Below, piece after piece: positions 38,279 to 46,482 of a stretch of 64,000 nucleotides of DNA. A model generated the notes under the pieces. That model saw only the letters and a list, made by a program, of their open reading frames with translations. It was not told the DNA's origin and searched no databases. The stretch's first letter is position 1. Every line of letters begins with the position of its first letter. This DNA comes from Paenarthrobacter sp. (GTDB lineage Bacteria > Actinomycetota > Actinomycetes > Actinomycetales > Micrococcaceae), in the NCBI GenBank assembly GCA_031179305.1, contig JAPSHX010000001.1, positions 62,001 through 126,000 on the forward strand, in the 5' to 3' direction. A program made the translations under genes and the position numbers.

Positions 38279-39022
38279 GTGTCATCACGCACTACCCCTG
38301 CGCGCCATCGCGCCCAAACGGTTCGTACGAACCCGTTGAACACTCTTTCCAAGGCTGTTTCCTCCAATGCAGGGACCGTAGGCCGTCAGGCCGCCGTCCT
38401 CGCAGCAGCCTCAGGCCTCGTCCTCACCGTCGGCTTGCCGGCACAAGCAGCAGACACCGACGTTTCCAAGTTGGAAGCCTCCAGCACCCAACAGCTGGTG
38501 GCTACCGCGGTGGTTACCGCAGAACCGACAGCTACTGTTTCCTTCGAGAGCCCCATCGTGGCCACCAAGGAAGCCCCCAAAGTAGTCCAGCGCGCAGCGC
38601 AGATTACCGAGCGTGCAGCGGCCACCACTGAAGAAACAGTGCAAGCAGTTACAGCTAAGTCCTCCGAGGCCAAGGATTCGCCTTCCAACGCAGCTGCCTC
38701 CGGTCTCGCCGCCATTGCCTACACCGGCATCGGCTCTCCCTACGTTTGGGGCGGCACCACACCCAACGGTTGGGATTGCTCCGGCTTCACCCAATGGGTC
38801 TACGCACAGGCAGGAATCAGCATCCCCCGCGTCAACGCCTGGACGGCCATGACGCCTACCAGCACTCCTGCTCCCGGCGACCTCGTCATGCAGAACGGCG
38901 GAGCCCATGTGGGCATCTACGTCGGCAACGGCATGATGATCAGCGCCTTGAACCCCGGTCAAGGAACGCTGCTGCACTCCGTAGCGTCCACCGGCTCCTC
39001 CTCGTTCTACACCCTCCGCTAA
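38279..39022 (+). CDS. secreted NlpC/P60 peptidoglycan hydrolase
   Basis: A 247-residue cysteine endopeptidase. The signal segment ends near LPAQAADT (about residue 57). An Ala/Thr/Glu-rich linker follows, then an NlpC/P60 domain (about 138-247) with the catalytic Cys in WDCSGFTQWVYAQAG and His in GGAHVGIYVGNG. It cleaves within the peptidoglycan stem peptide. The GTG at 38279 is 8 nt after GGGAGAGG; the longer frame to 38222 would start within the riboswitch. It is controlled by c-di-AMP riboswitch 2. Confidence 0.92.
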   Translation: MSSRTTPARHRAQTVRTNPLNTLSKAVSSNAGTVGRQAAVLAAASGLVLTVGLPAQAADTDVSKLEASSTQQLVATAVVTAEPTATVSFESPIVATKEAPKVVQRAAQITERAAATTEETVQAVTAKSSEAKDSPSNAAASGLAAIAYTGIGSPYVWGGTTPNGWDCSGFTQWVYAQAGISIPRVNAWTAMTPTSTPAPGDLVMQNGGAHVGIYVGNGMMISALNPGQGTLLHSVASTGSSSFYTLR

Positions 39023-39116
39023 AAATCCGGTTCGGGGTCGGCCGAATGCCCCACTTGCTGGCCAACCCACTACCCGCGTGTACCCCAACTGCACGCGGAT
39101 ACGAAAAGAGAAAATC

Positions 39117-39914
39117 ATGACCAGTGCAAATAAGGTTGCACGGCACCGCGCTGAGGCCCCCAAGACCAGCTCGCTTGCCGTCATCGCCAAGGCCGTCAGC
39201 AACAACGCCGGTGGCGTTGGACGCCAGGCAGCAGTTATTGCCGCAGCTTCAGGCCTGGTCCTGACCAGTGGCATCGCCGCCAACGCTGCCGACACCAACG
39301 TGGACCGTGAATCTACGTCCACGTCCACCCTGGACGTACAGTCGGTAGTCCAGGCCACCATCGCCGCGGACTCCACTGTAGCCATTTCCTACGAGCGCCC
39401 CGTGGTCACCACCGTGGAAGCCCCGGCTCCCGTGGTAGTTGAGGAAGTTCCGGCCAAGGTTGAAGCCAAGGTCGAAACCAAAGAGGCACCTGCGGTTACC
39501 GCCAACGCAGCTCCGGCAGCCAATGCAACCGTTGCCGTCAGCAACGCGACCCCAGCTCCGGCAGCTCCCGCCGCATCCAGCGGACTCGGTGCCGCTATCG
39601 CTGCGGCGGCTTACGCCCAGCTCGGCGTCACCCAGGACTGCACCATGCTGGTGACCAACTCCCTGGCTGCGGTTGGCATCAACTTCCACGACTGGCCCGC
39701 CGGGTACCTCTCCCTCGGCCGCACCGTCAGTGCAGCAGAAGCCCAGCCCGGCGACCTCGCCTACTACGCCAACGGCGGTTTGGCCGGACAGGCCCACATC
39801 GCTGTATACGTAGGCAACGGCCAGGCAGTCCACGGTGGATGGAACGGATCCACCACGGCCCTCTTCAGCGCCAACGTTGGCTCCGGCCCGGTCTTCATCC
39901 GCGTCAACGGCTGA
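39117..39914 (+). CDS. secreted NlpC/P60-like protein, paralogue
   Basis: A 265-residue secreted protein related to the preceding hydrolase: the N-terminal blocks SNNAGGVGRQAAVIAAASGLVLT and SSNAGTVGRQAAVLAAASGLVLT align closely. A Val/Glu/Pro-rich linker follows, then a domain with Cys in TQDCTMLVTNSL and His in GQAHIAVYVGNG. The region around the Cys lacks the usual DCSGF, so activity or specificity may differ. The ATG at 39117 follows AAAGAGAAA. No riboswitch precedes it; it may be co-transcribed from the gene 94 nt upstream. Confidence 0.85.
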   Translation: MTSANKVARHRAEAPKTSSLAVIAKAVSNNAGGVGRQAAVIAAASGLVLTSGIAANAADTNVDRESTSTSTLDVQSVVQATIAADSTVAISYERPVVTTVEAPAPVVVEEVPAKVEAKVETKEAPAVTANAAPAANATVAVSNATPAPAAPAASSGLGAAIAAAAYAQLGVTQDCTMLVTNSLAAVGINFHDWPAGYLSLGRTVSAAEAQPGDLAYYANGGLAGQAHIAVYVGNGQAVHGGWNGSTTALFSANVGSGPVFIRVNG

Positions 39915-39925
39915 TCCATCTTCTT

Positions 39926-39963
39926 CAGAACACCCCGCGGGCTTCGGCCGGCGGGGTGTTCTG
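39926..39963 (+). terminator. strong hairpin after the NlpC/P60 genes
   Basis: Perfect 13-bp arms (39926-39938 and 39951-39963) with a GGGCTTCGGCC loop end the hydrolase cluster. The T-run is short. The remainder of the 361-base gap to 40275 shows no gene; TATAAG near 40176 and GAAGAGG before the next start are the only signals seen. Confidence 0.8.
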
Positions 39964-40275
39964 CATTAACCGTTGCCGATTTTCGGGGTGCCTGCAGTAA
40001 GGGGCGTGCGCCCACCACCGACTTTGGTTCTGAAAACCGTCCGACACGCGTCAACCAAGTGTGTCGGGCCGGAATTGCCCCTCAAAGCAGGTGATAGCGG
40101 CACGCAACCCTTAACCGCGCATGAAATCTTGCCGACACCGCACACGAAACGACAGAAAAATTCGTTGATACGGCATATAAGTGCTTACCCTTATGTTGTC
40201 GATCCACAGCCCGTACATGCAGAGGGCAGCCGGCCCTCGTGCCCCTGACGGGTGCGGCCGTGAAGAGGTACGTGC

Positions 40276-40776
40276 ATGCGCACACTCGTTCTGAATGCTG
40301 GATATGAACCGCTGGCGGTAATAACATTCCGCCGGGCGCTGGTCCTTGTGCTCACTGGGAAAGCTAGCGTGGTGGCCGAAGGCGACGAGCCTGTCGTCGG
40401 GCCACAGGAGATTCTCGGAAGACCTTCCGTGATCCTCCTCAACCGCTACATCCGTCCCCGGTACAACAGGATCACTGCCGTGAGTCGCCGCGGGGTACTT
40501 CGCCGCGACGGCCATCGCTGCGCCTACTGCGGGAAAACAGCCCACACCATAGACCACGTCCACCCCAAATCCAGGGGCGGCGCGGATTCCTGGGAAAACC
40601 TGGTTGCGGCGTGCTTGAAATGCAATAACGCCAAGAGCGACCACACGCTGGCCGAGATGGGTTGGAAACTCCGTTTCAAGCCCGGTGTGCCCCAGGGAAC
40701 CATGTGGCAGATTAAGGAACTCGAGAAACCTGCGCCGGACTGGGACCCGTTCCTGTTGCCGGAATCCGCTGCCTGA
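40276..40776 (+). CDS. HNH endonuclease
   Basis: A 166-residue HNH protein of a type common in actinobacteria. An N-terminal domain (MRTLVLNAGYEPLAVITFRRAL) is followed by the nuclease core with Zn pairs CAYCG and CLKCN and the catalytic His in TIDHVHPKSRGG. The function is unknown; relatives are housekeeping-like and not tied to mobile elements. It is a single gene with no partner methylase. Confidence 0.9.
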   Translation: MRTLVLNAGYEPLAVITFRRALVLVLTGKASVVAEGDEPVVGPQEILGRPSVILLNRYIRPRYNRITAVSRRGVLRRDGHRCAYCGKTAHTIDHVHPKSRGGADSWENLVAACLKCNNAKSDHTLAEMGWKLRFKPGVPQGTMWQIKELEKPAPDWDPFLLPESAA

Positions 40777-40819
40777 TCGATTTCTGCCGGTCTCCACCCG
40801 TCCCGGGTAATCTGGGCGA

Positions 40820-41728
40820 ATGGAGTTCAATGCCGTGATTCTGGCGGGTGGCCGGGCCACCCGCCTCGGTGGCGTGCCCAAGCCATCATTGAAGTACGAC
40901 GGCGATACCCTCCTTTCGCACGCCCTGCACGCGGCCAGGGGTGCTTCGGCTGTGGTTGTGGTGGGGCCGGACGCTCCAGATGGGTCGGAAAGGACGCAAC
41001 TACCGGTCGGTGTCTTGCGGTCTCGGGAAGAACCGGCGTTCGCGGGCCCCGCCGCGGCAATCGCTGCCGGTATGGCTGCACTGAAGGAGAATAGCCCGAG
41101 CACCCCGTGGACGCTGGTGCTGGCTTGCGATATGCCGCATGCTTCCCGCGGTGTAGGCCTCCTCTGGACCGCAATCGCGTCCAGTCCGGACGTGGAGGGA
41201 GCCATGGCTGTTTCTCCTGATGGACGCAAGCAACCGCTCTTGGGGGCCTACAGTACAGCTGCGTTGGAAAGGGAAGTGGCCGTAGCTTCCGAAGGCACGG
41301 GGTTAACGAACTCTTCAGTGTTCCGCCTGCTTGCTAGGCTGAACGTGCTGGACGTTGACGTCCCCGCGGGTTCCACGGATGACGTGGACACGTGGGAGGA
41401 CGCAGCGGCCTTGGGCATTGACTACGAGTTGGAGGCGGACGTGAAGAGCCAGGAAGAGACGCTCGAGGAATGGTGCCGCACACTGCTGCAGGCTTTCGAG
41501 CTTGAGGGTGTGGAAGTGGACATCAACGAGGTCCTTGCGGTCGCAGGAGTAGCAGCGCATTCAGTAGTGCGGCCCGCCGCGCCCTTGACCACGTTCATCG
41601 CCGGCTACGCGGCAGGCATGGCCCGCGGGATCGGTCAGGCCAGCGATGACGCATCCATGAACGCAGCCCTGGAACTGGCCCGCAAAGTTGCCAAGGAGTA
41701 CTCGGAGTCCGGGACTGACCCGGAATGA
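40820..41728 (+). CDS. mobA: MobA-type molybdenum cofactor nucleotidyltransferase fused to DUF6457-like domain
   Basis: The N-terminal about 200 residues are MobA, which adds GMP to molybdopterin: VILAGGRATRLGGVPKPSLKY (nucleotide loop), EPAFAGPAAAIAAG and LACDMPHAS. About 90 C-terminal residues (LEEWCRTLLQAFELEGVEVD ... FIAGYAAGMARG) form a helical DUF6457-type domain that elsewhere is a free-standing protein beside Mo genes. The C-terminal part is probably a partner or docking module. TAATCT at 40808-40813 sits 6 nt before the ATG without an SD, so this is probably leaderless. It overlaps moeA by ATGA. Confidence 0.9.
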   Translation: MEFNAVILAGGRATRLGGVPKPSLKYDGDTLLSHALHAARGASAVVVVGPDAPDGSERTQLPVGVLRSREEPAFAGPAAAIAAGMAALKENSPSTPWTLVLACDMPHASRGVGLLWTAIASSPDVEGAMAVSPDGRKQPLLGAYSTAALEREVAVASEGTGLTNSSVFRLLARLNVLDVDVPAGSTDDVDTWEDAAALGIDYELEADVKSQEETLEEWCRTLLQAFELEGVEVDINEVLAVAGVAAHSVVRPAAPLTTFIAGYAAGMARGIGQASDDASMNAALELARKVAKEYSESGTDPE

Positions 41729-43083
41729 CGGAGGCCCCCAACGAGGGCCATCACGCGGCACACACGTGGCATGAGGCCCGGCAGCGCGCATTCGATGTTG
41801 CTGCCCCCATCCCGCCGGGGCCCGTGCCTCTCAGCTCCGCTCTCGGCCGCACCCTGGCTTCCGATGCCTTGGCACTGCAGGACATGCCCCACTATGCCTC
41901 GTCGGCTATGGACGGGTGGGCCGTCAATGGCAGCGGTCCTTGGATCCTGAGTGAGCCCGGGCAGAGGCTGGCACCGCACCAAGCTAGTCCAATTGTCACG
42001 GGCGGACTGATACCGCCCGGCACCAAGGCAGTACTGCGCAGCGAGAGTGGCGTCATTACCACGGACGACGACGGCCTGCCGGTTCTTGCGCTGGGCGGCA
42101 CCGCCAAACCGGGGGAGCCCCGGAACGGCCAACACATCCGTAAAGCTGCAGAAGAAGCCGCCGAGGGTGACGTCTTGTTGAAAGCCGGAACGGTAGTAAA
42201 CCCGGCGCATATTGCCTTGGCAGCGCTGGCGGGTTTGGACCACTTGGAAGTTCTGGGAAAACCGTTGGTCCGGTTCCTCCTGACGGGTTCGGAAGTCGTG
42301 GCGGGGGGTGTTCCTTTGCCCGGGCAGGTCAGGGACACCTTCGGCCCGCAGCTGGGTGCCGTCGTCGAGCTTTTGGGCGGTATCGCAGGGGAGCAGCTCA
42401 AGGTGGGCGACAACTACGAGGAATGGATTGCCGCACTTCGCGACGCAGAGCCCGCGCTTGATGAACTGGCACCGGACGAACCGTACGTTGAAGCGGAGGC
42501 CCCTGCCGACGTCGTTATTACCACGGGCGGAACGGGACGTTCCGGAACGGACCACCTCCGCAAAGCGGTGGCAGAGCTTGGTGGCAGTTTGCTGATCGAT
42601 GGCATCGCCATGCGCCCGGGGCACCCCGCTGTGTTGGCGGAGCTGCCCGATGGCCGCTTTGTGTTGGGACTGCCAGGGAATCCGCTCGCCGCGATGATGG
42701 CCTTGTTTACCGTGGGTGGACCCCTGCTGGCTGGTTTGGGCCATGGTCGCTTGGAAGAAGTGGGTGAGGTTCCCTGTGGCACTACTATCGACGCGGATCC
42801 CGGACGGACCCGCCTGACGCCGTTCAAGCTCGTGTACGGGCTGGCGTCGCCGGCGCAGCATGCGGGTCCCGGAATGATGCGGGGCCTGGCAGGTGCAGAC
42901 GGGGTGATGGTGGTGCCGCCCCACGGTGTCCAGCTGGGTGAAATGGTGCCCGCATTCGCCTTGCCTTGGGGCAAACCGCTGCCCTTGCCGAAGGCGCCGG
43001 AGGACAAGCCCCGAAAAGCCGCATCCCGGCAACAGAGGAAGGCTCCCTCGGGCCCGGTTGACTGGAGTGCTTTGGACGCTTGA
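41725..43083 (+). CDS. moeA: molybdopterin molybdenumtransferase MoeA
   Basis: MoeA inserts molybdate into adenylylated molybdopterin. The 452-residue product has the family landmarks MPHYASSAMDGWAV, LTGSEVV and TTGGTGRSGTDHLRKA, and the C-terminal domain. The ATGA overlap with mobA gives translational coupling. The tail after about residue 430 is basic and unusual (PLPKAPEDKPRKAASRQQRK). Confidence 0.94.
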   Translation: MTEAPNEGHHAAHTWHEARQRAFDVAAPIPPGPVPLSSALGRTLASDALALQDMPHYASSAMDGWAVNGSGPWILSEPGQRLAPHQASPIVTGGLIPPGTKAVLRSESGVITTDDDGLPVLALGGTAKPGEPRNGQHIRKAAEEAAEGDVLLKAGTVVNPAHIALAALAGLDHLEVLGKPLVRFLLTGSEVVAGGVPLPGQVRDTFGPQLGAVVELLGGIAGEQLKVGDNYEEWIAALRDAEPALDELAPDEPYVEAEAPADVVITTGGTGRSGTDHLRKAVAELGGSLLIDGIAMRPGHPAVLAELPDGRFVLGLPGNPLAAMMALFTVGGPLLAGLGHGRLEEVGEVPCGTTIDADPGRTRLTPFKLVYGLASPAQHAGPGMMRGLAGADGVMVVPPHGVQLGEMVPAFALPWGKPLPLPKAPEDKPRKAASRQQRKAPSGPVDWSALDA

Positions 43084-43134
43084 GGGGTGCCTTGAGCGGA
43101 TTCCGGACTGAGGACAAAGTGCAATGATGGACTC

Positions 43135-45441
43135 ATGAACAGGCATGCTCCAGAACAGGACATCAACGAAGATGACCTGCAAATCCACCCGCCCAAACAA
43201 GCCGCAGCAGGCCTTAAAGCTGTCACGGTTGCCCTTGAACGAGGTTACGCCCAGGCCGGAGTGACCCGTACGGTCCGTTCCATGCTCAGAGTCAACCAGC
43301 ATGATGGCTTTGACTGCCCAGGGTGTGCATGGCCGGAATCAATCACCGGCAGGCGAAGCCCCGCAGAGTTTTGTGAGAACGGCGCCAAGGCCATCGCCGA
43401 GGAGAGCACCACTCGGACAGTCGGTGCCGAATTCTGGGCGAAGCACTCCCTTGCGGACCTCGAGGACAAGACGGAGTACTGGCTGGGAAGCCAGGGAAGA
43501 CTTTCCGAGCCGGTGGTCATCAAACCGGGCGACACGCACTATTCTCCGATCAGTTGGACTGAAGCCTTCGCTTTGATCGGCGAGCACATCAACGCCACCA
43601 CGCCTGACAAATGCGTGTTCTACACCTCCGGCCGGACGGCCAACGAGACTGCTTTCATGTACCAGCTATTCGCGCGGAGCCTCGGCACCAACAACCTTCC
43701 CGATTGCTCGAACATGTGCCACGAGTCCTCCGGCAGCGCCCTCAACCCGACCATCGGAATCGGGAAAGGCACTGTTTCCTTGGAGGACATCCATCATGCG
43801 GAGCTGGTTCTGGTTGTAGGCCAAAACCCTGGAACGAATCACCCCCGCATGCTCTCCGCCCTCCGTGACTGCAAGAACAACCGCGGAAAGATCATCGCGG
43901 TCAACCCGCTTCCCGAAGCCGGCCTCCTGAACTTTAAGGACCCCCAGTCCCTCAACGGTGTCATCGGTGGCGGCACCACCATCGCTGATGAGTTCCTGCA
44001 GATCAAAGTGGGTGGCGATCTCGCCTTGTTCCAAGCACTGGGACACCTGCTCCTGGAGGAAGAGAAACGCAGCCCCGGGACCGTCGTCGACCATTCCTTC
44101 ATCGAGGAGCAGACCGAAGGCTTCGAAGCCTATAAGGAAGCACGTTCGGTGCTGGACTGGGACGAGACAGAGCGGGCAACAGGGCTGAGCCGCGAAGAGA
44201 TCACCAAGGCAGCCGGGATGATGGCGGCGTCGAAGGCAACCATCATTTGCTGGGCACTCGGATTGACCCAGCAACCGCACTCTGTGGATACGCTCCGCGA
44301 GATCATCAACCTTCTATTGCTCCAGGGCAACTTCGGTAAGCGGGGAGCCGGCGCCTGTCCCGTCCGGGGCCACTCAAACGTGCAGGGCGACCGGACCATG
44401 GGCATCTGGGAGAAACCCAAGGAATCCTTCCTGGCCGCGCTGGACAAGGAGTTCGACTTCCACATGCCGCGGGATCACGGCTACGACTCTGTGGAAACCC
44501 AGCACGCCTTGGAAAAGGGCGAAGTGGATGTCTTCGTCTCCATGGGTGGGAACTTCGCCGCGGCTGGATCGGACACGGCTGCTTTGGAACAAGGCTTGAA
44601 GAAGGCCGGCTTGACCGTCCACATCTCCACCAAGCCCAACCGGGCACACATCGTTCACGGCAAAACGTCCCTGATTCTGCCCACGCTCGGCCGGACGGAC
44701 ACTGATGACAAACACCCCAAAGGCAAGCAGTTCCTCTCGGTGGAGGATTCCATGTCCGTCATCCATAAAACGCAAGGGCGGCTGGAGCCGGTTTCAGAAC
44801 ACCTGCTGAGTGAACCCGTGATTGTGGCACGAATGGCCCAGGCGGCGCTGGGGGACAACCACAGCGTGGACTGGCGCGCCATGGCCGAGGACTATGACGT
44901 GATTCGCGACCATATCTCACGCGTCATTCCCGGCTTTGAGGATTTCAACGCCCGGGTCCGCACGAAGAACGGCTTTGTCCTCCCCAACCCACCCCGGGAC
45001 ACCCGGACCTTCGCCACGGACATCGGCAAGGGGCGTTTCTCCGTTCGGCCGCTTGAGTACCTGGAGGCCCCGGATGGCCACCTGATCCTCCAGACTGTCC
45101 GCAGCCACGACCAATACAACACCACGTTCTACGGCCTGGATGACCGGTACCGCGGTGTCTCGGACGGCCGTCGGGTGATCCTGGTCCATCCTGGTGACCT
45201 GGCGGAATTGGGCTTCGAGGACCGTGACCTGGTGGATGTCATCTCCACCTTCGCGGGAACTGAACGGCGTGCCAACAAGTTCCGCCTGATCGGGTACCCC
45301 ACGGCCAAAGGATGCGCCGCTGCGTACTTCCCGGAGGCCAATGCCCTGGTGCACCGTGAACTGGTGGCCCGGGAATCCAACACCCCCGGCTACAAAGCAA
45401 TGACCGTACGCTTCGTGAAGCATGAGGAGAACGGTTCGTGA
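43135..45441 (+). CDS. YdeP/FdhF-type molybdopterin oxidoreductase
   Basis: A 768-residue Mo-bisMGD oxidoreductase of the FdhF/YdeP group. The N-terminal motif GFDCPGCAWPES, the segment PDCSNMCHESSG, and the central and C-terminal molybdopterin-binding domains are intact. The substrate is unknown; YdeP relatives are linked to acid resistance and formate-dehydrogenase-like chemistry. No NAD or iron-sulfur subunit genes accompany it, so it may act alone or with an unlinked partner. AATGAT lies 6 nt before the ATG, and the SD is weak. It overlaps the start of the fdhD region closely. Confidence 0.9.
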   Translation: MNRHAPEQDINEDDLQIHPPKQAAAGLKAVTVALERGYAQAGVTRTVRSMLRVNQHDGFDCPGCAWPESITGRRSPAEFCENGAKAIAEESTTRTVGAEFWAKHSLADLEDKTEYWLGSQGRLSEPVVIKPGDTHYSPISWTEAFALIGEHINATTPDKCVFYTSGRTANETAFMYQLFARSLGTNNLPDCSNMCHESSGSALNPTIGIGKGTVSLEDIHHAELVLVVGQNPGTNHPRMLSALRDCKNNRGKIIAVNPLPEAGLLNFKDPQSLNGVIGGGTTIADEFLQIKVGGDLALFQALGHLLLEEEKRSPGTVVDHSFIEEQTEGFEAYKEARSVLDWDETERATGLSREEITKAAGMMAASKATIICWALGLTQQPHSVDTLREIINLLLLQGNFGKRGAGACPVRGHSNVQGDRTMGIWEKPKESFLAALDKEFDFHMPRDHGYDSVETQHALEKGEVDVFVSMGGNFAAAGSDTAALEQGLKKAGLTVHISTKPNRAHIVHGKTSLILPTLGRTDTDDKHPKGKQFLSVEDSMSVIHKTQGRLEPVSEHLLSEPVIVARMAQAALGDNHSVDWRAMAEDYDVIRDHISRVIPGFEDFNARVRTKNGFVLPNPPRDTRTFATDIGKGRFSVRPLEYLEAPDGHLILQTVRSHDQYNTTFYGLDDRYRGVSDGRRVILVHPGDLAELGFEDRDLVDVISTFAGTERRANKFRLIGYPTAKGCAAAYFPEANALVHRELVARESNTPGYKAMTVRFVKHEENGS

Positions 45442-45442
45442 T

Positions 45443-46354
45443 ATGGGACGAGTAACCCAGCGCCGCAAGGTGCACAAGTTTGTCCTGGATGGCTCGCCCC
45501 AGGCCCTGGAGCATCCCATCCGCTTCAAGGAAGACGTCCTGGCTGTGGAGGAGCCGCTGGAGATCCGCTTGGGTGACATGTCTTTCTCCGTGACCATGCG
45601 GACCCCCGGAGACGACTTCGACCTCGTTGCGGGATTCCTCGTCTCGGAAGGGATCGTGTGGGAACCGGGTCAGCTGGTCTCGGAGCGTTTCTGCGCCGGG
45701 GAGGACGAGAACGGGGTGCAGACCTTCAACGTCGTGGATGCACAACTCCGGCCTGATGTTGAACGACCCGACACCGGCCGCAACGTCTACACCTCCAGCT
45801 CGTGCGGAATCTGCGGCACGGACTCCATTGATGCCGTTCGCAAGTCTTCGCACCACAGCCCCAAGGAAGACCATGTCACTGTTCCGGTACGGGCGCTCGC
45901 CGCCCTGCCGGACCGTCTCCGTGAAGCCCAGGCGGTCTTTGACAAGACCGGTGGCGTGCACGCTGCCGGCCTTTTCAAAATCCATGACGACGGCTCTACT
46001 GAGTTGCTCTGCCTCCGGGAGGACGTGGGCAGGCACAACGCCGTGGATAAAGTAGTGGGCTGGGCGTTGCGTGCGGGCATGTTGCCGCTCAAAGGGACTG
46101 TTCTTCAGGTTTCGGGCCGGGCTTCGTTTGAACTCGTCCAGAAAGCTGCCATGGCGGGAATCCCCGTGTTGGCTGCAGTGAGCGCCCCCTCCAGCCTTGC
46201 GGCGGAACTTGCGGAGGAAACGGGGATTACCCTGGCCGGTTTCAGTCGCGGGCTCAGCCTCAATGTATATGCCGGACGGGACAGAATCGTTGCAGAGGTG
46301 GCGGAAACAGACTCGCATACCGTGGAGGATAGCCGGCAATCACTTGGCTATTGA
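45443..46354 (+). CDS. fdhD: FdhD sulfurtransferase/formate dehydrogenase maturation factor
   Basis: FdhD delivers sulfur to the Mo centre of formate-dehydrogenase-like enzymes. The 303-residue product has the CxxC motif in SSSCGICGTDS. It follows the YdeP-type oxidoreductase by 1 nt, which points to that enzyme as its client. The ATG at 45443 gives the typical MGRVTQRRKVHKF start; the in-frame ATG at 45422 lies inside the preceding gene. Confidence 0.95.
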   Translation: MGRVTQRRKVHKFVLDGSPQALEHPIRFKEDVLAVEEPLEIRLGDMSFSVTMRTPGDDFDLVAGFLVSEGIVWEPGQLVSERFCAGEDENGVQTFNVVDAQLRPDVERPDTGRNVYTSSSCGICGTDSIDAVRKSSHHSPKEDHVTVPVRALAALPDRLREAQAVFDKTGGVHAAGLFKIHDDGSTELLCLREDVGRHNAVDKVVGWALRAGMLPLKGTVLQVSGRASFELVQKAAMAGIPVLAAVSAPSSLAAELAEETGITLAGFSRGLSLNVYAGRDRIVAEVAETDSHTVEDSRQSLGY

Positions 46355-46482
46355 GCTGGAACAACGTAGATTTTATCCATCGAATGGAAACACGGTGACC
46401 CAAGATTAGCCGTCCGCGCCCAGCAGTTTCGGGTCGCGGTAAACAAGCCCTGTCACCCAGCGAACGCCCAAAGGGGAATTAA

